From: Gudongella sp034004165
GTDB lineage: Bacteria; Bacillota; Clostridia; Tissierellales; Tissierellaceae
Assembly: GCA_034004165.1 (NCBI GenBank)
Contig: JAVEXI010000003.1
Location: 13,915 to 77,914, forward strand
DNA: 64,000 bases
Direction: 5' to 3'
Positions 59,605 through 64,000 of the stretch are shown here, in pieces. Each line of letters begins with the position of its first letter. Position 1 is the first letter of the stretch. The translations under genes were made by a program, and so were the position numbers. The notes under the pieces are model-generated. The model saw nothing but the letters and a program-made list of their open reading frames with translations, was not told where the DNA came from and did not search any database.

Positions 59605-60975
59605 TTAATCGAAGAACGATTCAAGCGAAAGATTAACTACGTCAGGTTCTTCCACTATCACTGGATTTTTCGTAAATAGATATTTAAAGATTGTATACTC
59701 ATTGAAGTAATTTGCCCGCTCATTCAATACTTCTATCACCTTGTTCGCCTTAAATGAGTTTCTCCATTTGCATTCGCCAACAAGCAGTTCTTTACCTGTA
59801 ACGGACTCGACTACCACGTCTAATTCCTGAACCTTACCTTTTTTGTCTTTACCCCACCATTTACCAAATGACTTAGCGATAAATGGAAGCTTACCCTTAC
59901 CATTCAATCTACGGAGATACTGTCGGGCAACTTCTTCAAATATAGGTCCAATGAAATCAGATAAATCTTCCAACGCTAAATTGTAATAAACATCCCCATT
60001 TCCTCGTTCAATTTCTGTTCTAACAGGAAAGATATAACGATACCAAAACGCAATGAAATTTTCCGTAATATGATACTGACTCGTTTTACCCTTCAAAGGA
60101 TTTGAACCAAATGGTATGACTCGTTCAATATAATTTAGTTCTTGTAACGTGATTAGATATCTAGAAATAAAGCTATTTTCTAGTTTTGTAAAACCTGCAA
60201 TCTCACCAAGCGTATTTGAGCCACTAGCTATAGCTTGAAGTACTGCATTATAATTTGCAGGCTCTCTAAATTCTTGTTTCATCAGCAAGATGCCTTCATT
60301 GTTCAAGTACCCGTTGATTTCAAAATAAAGATTTCGAAGGTTCTCCTCAAAACTCAATTCCTGATCTATTAATGAAAGGTAATATGGTGTGCCTCCAACG
60401 CAAGCATAATATCGAATTTTATCTTCATAGCTCGCTTTGGGATAAAATCGAGCTGAATCATAATAGTCTAGTGGGTTGATTTTTAATTGTCCTGTTCTTC
60501 TTCCAAATAATGGACTTTTTTCACCTAACACCTGATTCTCCATGAAACTCATTGATGAACCACATAAAATCAAGAAAATATTTGTATGTTTAAACTCATA
60601 GTCAATCACGTGTTGCAAGATTGAGTTGAGTGATTTATTGGCTGATGCAGCATAAGGGTACTCGTCAATAACAACCACCAAGTGTTCATCTCCCAATTGT
60701 TCTTTGATGATAGCAAATAAACTATTCCAATCATCAACCGATGGGAAATTCTTTATCCCTAGCTTTTCACCCAATATGCGTGAAAACTTTTGTAAGTTAA
60801 GAGAATCATTCACCTCTTCAGCAGGAAGATACAGCGAGTTCTTATCCTTAATAAACTCATTAAGCAAAGATGTCTTCCCAATTCGTCTACGTCCATATAC
60901 TACAGCCATTTGAAAGCCTTTTTTCTTATACATATTTTCGAGGGATTCTAATTCTTTTTCTCTGCCTAAAAACAT
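59605..60975 (-). CDS. Archaeal-type AAA ATPase with a DUF234 nuclease-like tail
   Basis: 456 residues. Walker A YGRRRIGKTSLL (G28-T35), Walker B VVVIDEYPY, an RRTGQ element and a winged-helix region (about 250-310) are followed by a DUF234 C-terminal domain. There ELDVVVES ... LVGECKW resembles a PD-(D/E)xK nuclease core (Asp, Glu, Lys). It belongs to a family found sporadically in Clostridia and Archaea, often multicopy; function unknown. AGGAGG precedes the ATG. It lies between two copies of a 67-bp repeat, in the accessory end of the window. Confidence 0.87.
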   Translation of the reverse strand: MFLGREKELESLENMYKKKGFQMAVVYGRRRIGKTSLLNEFIKDKNSLYLPAEEVNDSLNLQKFSRILGEKLGIKNFPSVDDWNSLFAIIKEQLGDEHLVVVIDEYPYAASANKSLNSILQHVIDYEFKHTNIFLILCGSSMSFMENQVLGEKSPLFGRRTGQLKINPLDYYDSARFYPKASYEDKIRYYACVGGTPYYLSLIDQELSFEENLRNLYFEINGYLNNEGILLMKQEFREPANYNAVLQAIASGSNTLGEIAGFTKLENSFISRYLITLQELNYIERVIPFGSNPLKGKTSQYHITENFIAFWYRYIFPVRTEIERGNGDVYYNLALEDLSDFIGPIFEEVARQYLRRLNGKGKLPFIAKSFGKWWGKDKKGKVQELDVVVESVTGKELLVGECKWRNSFKANKVIEVLNERANYFNEYTIFKYLFTKNPVIVEEPDVVNLSLESFFD

Positions 60976-60993
60976 ATTTAGACCTCCTTTTTA

Positions 60994-61345
60994 CTACTTA
61001 TGATTATTATAATCTAAAGTAGCAAAAAATTCAAGATATAGCTGCTTCGTTCTTTGGCCATCACGAAGACTTATATAAATATCTTTCTTGTCGATTCGCT
61101 CAATCTTTATTGTGGGTGAGAGTCAGCTTGAACAAAGAGCAACGTAGCACCAAGTGTTTTTGAACTAAAATTTCCTTTTAATGTTCCTCCAAAGCCGCCA
61201 TAACCATTAGTTCTTGCACCAATGCCAAGTTCTCTTATGCTTTTGTCGATTAAAGATACTTCAGCAATTTCAGAGAAGTCAATACTTTGTCCGTACAATG
61301 CTTTAATTTTTACTTGATTATCAATTATGCTTACGACTGGATATT
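60994..61345 (-). pseudogene. PH-domain-like gene, frameshifted and truncated
   Basis: On the minus strand the frame reads YPVVSIIDNQVKIKALYGQ and continues through DFSEIAEVSLIDKSIRELG, GARTNGYGG, and TLLFVQADSHP. Then one base is missing near 61112-61116, and the frame resumes with TIKIERIDKKDIYISLRDGQ to a stop at 60994-60996. It resembles a bacterial PH-domain membrane protein whose N-terminal part is lost: the left end of an IS21 element follows at about 61345. Gene decay is evident. Confidence 0.75.
61038..61104. repeat. 67-bp direct repeat, copy B
   Basis: Partner of copy A at 59468-59534, inside the 3' end of the PH-like pseudogene. 91 per cent identity. The AAA ATPase gene lies between the copies. 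Confidence 0.85.
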
Positions 61346-61435
61346 TCGGTTAAATAATACCATCTTCACGGTAAAATAGACCCAGCTTATCGGAAGTTTA
61401 GATCCACCTTTACGCAGGACTGTACCACTCTACCC
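61341..61435. repeat. Four 22-bp left-end repeats of the first IS21 element
   Basis: CGG-type repeats begin at 61347, 61369, 61391 and 61413, each 22 bases apart (CGGTTAAATAATACCATC, CGGTAAAATAGACCCAG, CGGAAGTTTAGATCCACC and a diverged fourth). IS21-family ends have such multiple transposase-binding repeats. Confidence 0.7.
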
Positions 61436-62121
61436 AGTAGCTCTATAATAGTATCATGTACAAACTTCTGTACAAATACATTATGGAGGTTGATAATATG
61501 GTTGATTATCGAGAAATCTTGAGGCTTGACAGCCAGGATACAGCCAGAGACAGATTGCATCAAGTGTTCACAGCTCAAGAGGCCCATCAGAGAAGTTCTT
61601 AGTCTATGCAAGGAGTTGGGTTTGGAGTGGCCTTTTACATCTGATATGTCAAATGATGAACTGAGGAGATTCCTTTATCCCAATAGAGTTCATGAGGTTT
61701 CCAGAAAAATTCCTGATTGTTCCTATATACACAAAGAGCTAGCTAAGCCTGGCGTGACCCTCACACTATTATGGAGTGAGTACTGCGAAGAATCAAAGGC
61801 AGAGAATCTGATACCGTACCAGTATACACAGTTCTGTGAGCACTACAAATCCTACGCCAGAAAAACCAAGGCTACCATGAGAATCAAGAGGAAGCCAGGA
61901 GAACTTTTGGAAGTCGATTGGGCCGGGCAGACACTATCTGTTATTGATCAGATAACTGGAGAGATGATACCTGCATATATTTTTGTTGCATCTCTACCTT
62001 GTAGCCTATACAGCTATTCAGAAGCTTTTCCTTCCATGGTGAGTGAGCATTGGATAAATGCTCATATCAATGCATACAAACACTTTGGAGGTTCAACAAG
62101 GATACTGGTTCCTGATGAGTA
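61345..62121 (+). mobile_element. Decayed IS21-family element, 5' part only
   Basis: Left-end repeats followed by a frameshifted istA whose 3' half, along with istB and the right end, is missing because a second IS21 element sits in it. It interrupts the PH-domain-like gene. Confidence 0.78.
61498..62118 (+). pseudogene. istA: IS21 transposase istA, frameshifted and truncated
   Basis: Starts at ATG 61498 (ATGGAGG upstream) with MVDYREILRLDSQ. A frameshift after codon 13 and a second near 61580 restore the frame that reads IREVLSLCKELGLEWPF through EVDWAGQ and TRILVPD. The homologous sequence ends at ILVPD (about 62117), where the intact second copy continues NCKTAV. So it is broken by indels and cut by insertion. 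Protein similarity to the second copy is moderate, so it is a distinct element. Confidence 0.85.
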
Positions 62122-62210
62122 TTCCGGTCAAAATTGTACCACCAGTCCGGTGACATAATACCTCTATTCCGATAATACAATACCATCCTTCCGCTTAATG
62201 ATACCGTTTA
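62122..62210. repeat. Four 22-bp left-end repeats of the second IS21 element
   Basis: TTCCGGTCAAAATTGTACCA (62122), GTCCGGTGACATAATACC (62145), TTCCGATAATACAATACC (62167) and TTCCGCTTAATGATACC (62189): period 22-23 bases, matching the end design of the first element. Confidence 0.75.
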
Positions 62211-62267
62211 GTTTATAATATATTTATGCATCAATTCGATGCAAATATATTATGAGGAGGTCAAATA

Positions 62268-63818
62268 ATGACCAGGTATCGAGAAATTTTGAGGCTTCAT
62301 TCGATGAACTTAAGCCAAAGCAATATCGCTTACAGCTGTGGTGCCTCAAAAACAACGGTAAACAAAGTCATCAAGAGGGCTAATGACTTAGATATTTCAT
62401 GGCCACTTGATGAAAATCAAACTGATGGAACGCTTTCAAAGCTATTATTTCCATCAAAGGAAGAATCAACCCAAGGAAAAAGACTCCCAGACTTTGACTA
62501 CATCCGAAAGGAACTTCTTAAGAATGGAGTCAACAAAAAGCTTCTATGGACTGAATACATCGAGGAATGTAGACTCAATGGTGATGACCCACTGATGTAT
62601 TCACAATTCTGTTATCACATTCAAATGGATGAGCAAAAACGTCGTGCCAGTATGCATATCAATCGTAAACCTGGAGAACAAGTTGAGGTCGATTGGGCTG
62701 GAGATCCTGCATATATCATCGACCCTGATACAGGAGAACTAACTGAAGTATCCATATTTGTAGCGGCTATGTCCTACAGTCAGTATGCATATGTTGAAGC
62801 CTTTATGAATGAAAAACAACAGGCCTGGATAAAAGCTCATATCCATATGTATGATTACTACAAGGGAGTTTCCAAAATTCTGGTTCCTGATAACTGCAAA
62901 ACAGCAGTTAATCACAACAAGGATTGGTATACTCCAAAACTAAATACCACCTATTATGAAATGGCTGAACACTATGGTACTGCAATTATACCAGCAAGAG
63001 TTAGAAAGCCTAAAGACAAACCTAATGCTGAAGGTATTGTCGGAAACATATCCACCTGGATAATTGCATCCCTTAGAAATGAACAATTCTTTTCATTGGC
63101 GGAGTTGAATGCTTCGATTAGAGAAAAACTTGAAGAATTCAACAAAAGAGACTTTCAAAAGAAGGAAGGAAGCAGGTCGAGTCTCTTCCACAACGAAGAA
63201 TTCCCATTTCTATTACCCCTTCCTGCTACCCCCTATGAACTGGCAGATTGGAAGCAAGCCACCGTTCAATTTAATTATCACATATCCATAGAAGGAATGC
63301 TATACTCAGTTCCTTATGAATACATCAAAAGAAAGGTTGATATCAGGATAACAGAAAAGATTATCGAAGTTTTCTACAACCATAACCGTATCGCCTCCCA
63401 CAAGCGTCTATTCGGCCGAAAGGGACAATACAGCACGGTAATTGAACACATGCCCCCTGATCACCAACAATACCTTGAATGGAATGGTGATCGCTTTAGA
63501 AAGTGGGCAGAACATATTGGTCCAAACACCTACAAAACCGTAGATGCAATACTTACCTCCAAACGTGTAGAGCAACAAACATACAAAAGCTGTATGGGTT
63601 TATTAAAATTGGTTGACAAATACTCAGCATGTCATCTTGAGGCAGCATGCCTGAAAGCACTGACCTTTACCGCAAGCCCCAGTTACAAGAGTATCAAAAA
63701 TATACTTGTCGCTGGAACAACCAAGGAAGATGATTCAATAGCTGAAAACAAGCCTGTGCCAAACATCTATGGTATCACACGTGGATCCAACTATTATGGA
63801 GGTAGAAAAAATGATTAA
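62268..63818 (+). CDS. istA: IS21-family transposase IstA
   Basis: 516 residues. An N-terminal helix-turn-helix region (MNLSQSNIAYSCGASKTTVNKVI, about 12-34) precedes the DDE catalytic core with VEVDWAGD (first Asp), KILVPDN (second Asp) and a Glu in NAEGIVGN. The C-terminal domain carries SIEGMLYSVPYEYIKRKVDIRI. GAGGAGG precedes the ATG. The start of istB overlaps its stop by 8 bases, as is typical for this family. Homologous to the decayed copy just upstream but clearly different. Confidence 0.93.
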   Translation: MTRYREILRLHSMNLSQSNIAYSCGASKTTVNKVIKRANDLDISWPLDENQTDGTLSKLLFPSKEESTQGKRLPDFDYIRKELLKNGVNKKLLWTEYIEECRLNGDDPLMYSQFCYHIQMDEQKRRASMHINRKPGEQVEVDWAGDPAYIIDPDTGELTEVSIFVAAMSYSQYAYVEAFMNEKQQAWIKAHIHMYDYYKGVSKILVPDNCKTAVNHNKDWYTPKLNTTYYEMAEHYGTAIIPARVRKPKDKPNAEGIVGNISTWIIASLRNEQFFSLAELNASIREKLEEFNKRDFQKKEGSRSSLFHNEEFPFLLPLPATPYELADWKQATVQFNYHISIEGMLYSVPYEYIKRKVDIRITEKIIEVFYNHNRIASHKRLFGRKGQYSTVIEHMPPDHQQYLEWNGDRFRKWAEHIGPNTYKTVDAILTSKRVEQQTYKSCMGLLKLVDKYSACHLEAACLKALTFTASPSYKSIKNILVAGTTKEDDSIAENKPVPNIYGITRGSNYYGGRKND

Positions 63819-64000
63819 CAATAGCACAGTTGACAAACTAATTGAAATGAGACTAACAGCTATGTCCGATGCCTTCCGTCAACAAATGTCAGACCCAAGA
63901 ATGAATGAAATATCATTTGAGGAGCGATTCGGCATGATGGTTGATATTGAATACACAAGAAGAAAAAACAACCGTCTTGATAGACTTATCAGAAATGCCG
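63811..64000 (+). CDS. istB: IS21 helper ATPase IstB, partial
   Basis: The first 63 residues begin MINNSTVDKLIEMRLTAMSD and run to the window edge. The sequence matches the N-terminal part of IstB (DnaC-like AAA ATPase that helps choose the target site). The P-loop lies beyond the window. It overlaps istA by 8 bases, with GGAGG inside the end of istA. Confidence 0.88.
   Translation, partial: MINNSTVDKLIEMRLTAMSDAFRQQMSDPRMNEISFEERFGMMVDIEYTRRKNNRLDRLIRNA

Larger units (their letters stand above)
62119..64000 (+). mobile_element. IS21-family insertion sequence, right end beyond window
   Basis: Left-end repeats, complete istA and the start of istB in the usual overlapping arrangement. It has inserted into istA of the first element. 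Because istA is intact and istB continues to the edge, it may still be active. Confidence 0.85.

Noticed and set aside
59433..59624. Nominal gene of 63 codons
   Set aside because: Its start lies inside the ATPase gene, and only the part matching the PH-like gene end is meaningful; it is a remnant.
1..64000. CRISPR array, tRNA, rRNA or riboswitch
   Set aside because: I saw no evenly spaced repeat-spacer series, no tRNA or rRNA sequence and no riboswitch core in the gaps between genes, but I could not run a covariance search.

Overview
The window is low-GC DNA packed with genes, mostly on the minus strand. Strong Shine-Dalgarno sequences, many TTG and GTG starts, lipoboxes, rubrerythrin-like proteins and selenium genes all point to an anaerobic Firmicute of the Clostridia/Tissierellia type. 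Functions named below rest on motifs and family knowledge; no database search was run.

Layout. 1-9.7 kb: a cell-wall operon (FHA protein, RodA/FtsW, class B PBP), a plus-strand PspC-recX-GIY-YIG group, and an envelope operon (polysaccharide deacetylase, OmpR-type regulator, sensor kinase, lipoprotein). That operon starts at a sigma-A promoter with four 11-bp-spaced TTAxA repeats upstream. 9.7-24.7 kb: ABC exporter, MFS, NagZ-glucokinase-nucleoside kinase-pseudouridine synthase operon, further housekeeping genes, an orphan DNA methyltransferase, MsrA and a ferritin-like protein. 24.7-31.3 kb: a RelA/SpoT-domain protein, an nqrBCDEF-like operon with no nqrA, a PpiC isomerase and a cold-shock protein. 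31.6-45.3 kb: a P-loop-like orphan protein, thioesterase, HerA-type ATPase, tRNA 2-selenouridine synthase, Mrp/DUF134, a selenocysteine glutaredoxin that ordinary ORF calling truncates, threonine synthase, an autolysin and a PrsA-like foldase. 45.3-49.2 kb: a split AhpF-like pair (TrxB plus a double-thioredoxin protein) under a promoter with a CsoR/CstR-type palindrome in its spacer, an SNF transporter and another ferritin-like protein.

49.3-55.7 kb holds an exopolysaccharide O-acetylation module (MBOAT, DHHW protein) next to an ECF sigma factor, probable anti-sigma and DUF4358 lipoprotein. The sigma gene has a TGTAAC-N16-CGTA promoter, suggesting autoregulation. An SPFH/Arc-like pair and a uracil-DNA glycosylase follow. 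55.7-59.4 kb holds a hexameric tyrosine-coordinated heme protein (HTHP), an MFS carrier, a fused double gamma-carbonic-anhydrase-like protein and a quinone oxidoreductase.

59.4-64 kb is the accessory end: an AAA ATPase with a nuclease-like tail lies between two copies of a 67-bp sequence from the end of a PH-domain-like gene, one of which is a frameshifted pseudogene. A decayed IS21-family element interrupts that pseudogene and is itself interrupted by a second IS21 element that runs off the right edge. Both IS21 left ends carry four repeats of about 22 bp.

The most interesting items are the selenoprotein with its SECIS-like hairpin, the promoter-embedded palindrome at trxB, the nqr operon without nqrA, the gamma-CA fusion whose two halves hold complementary zinc histidines, HTHP in a Firmicute, and the regulatory repeats at 9.62 kb.
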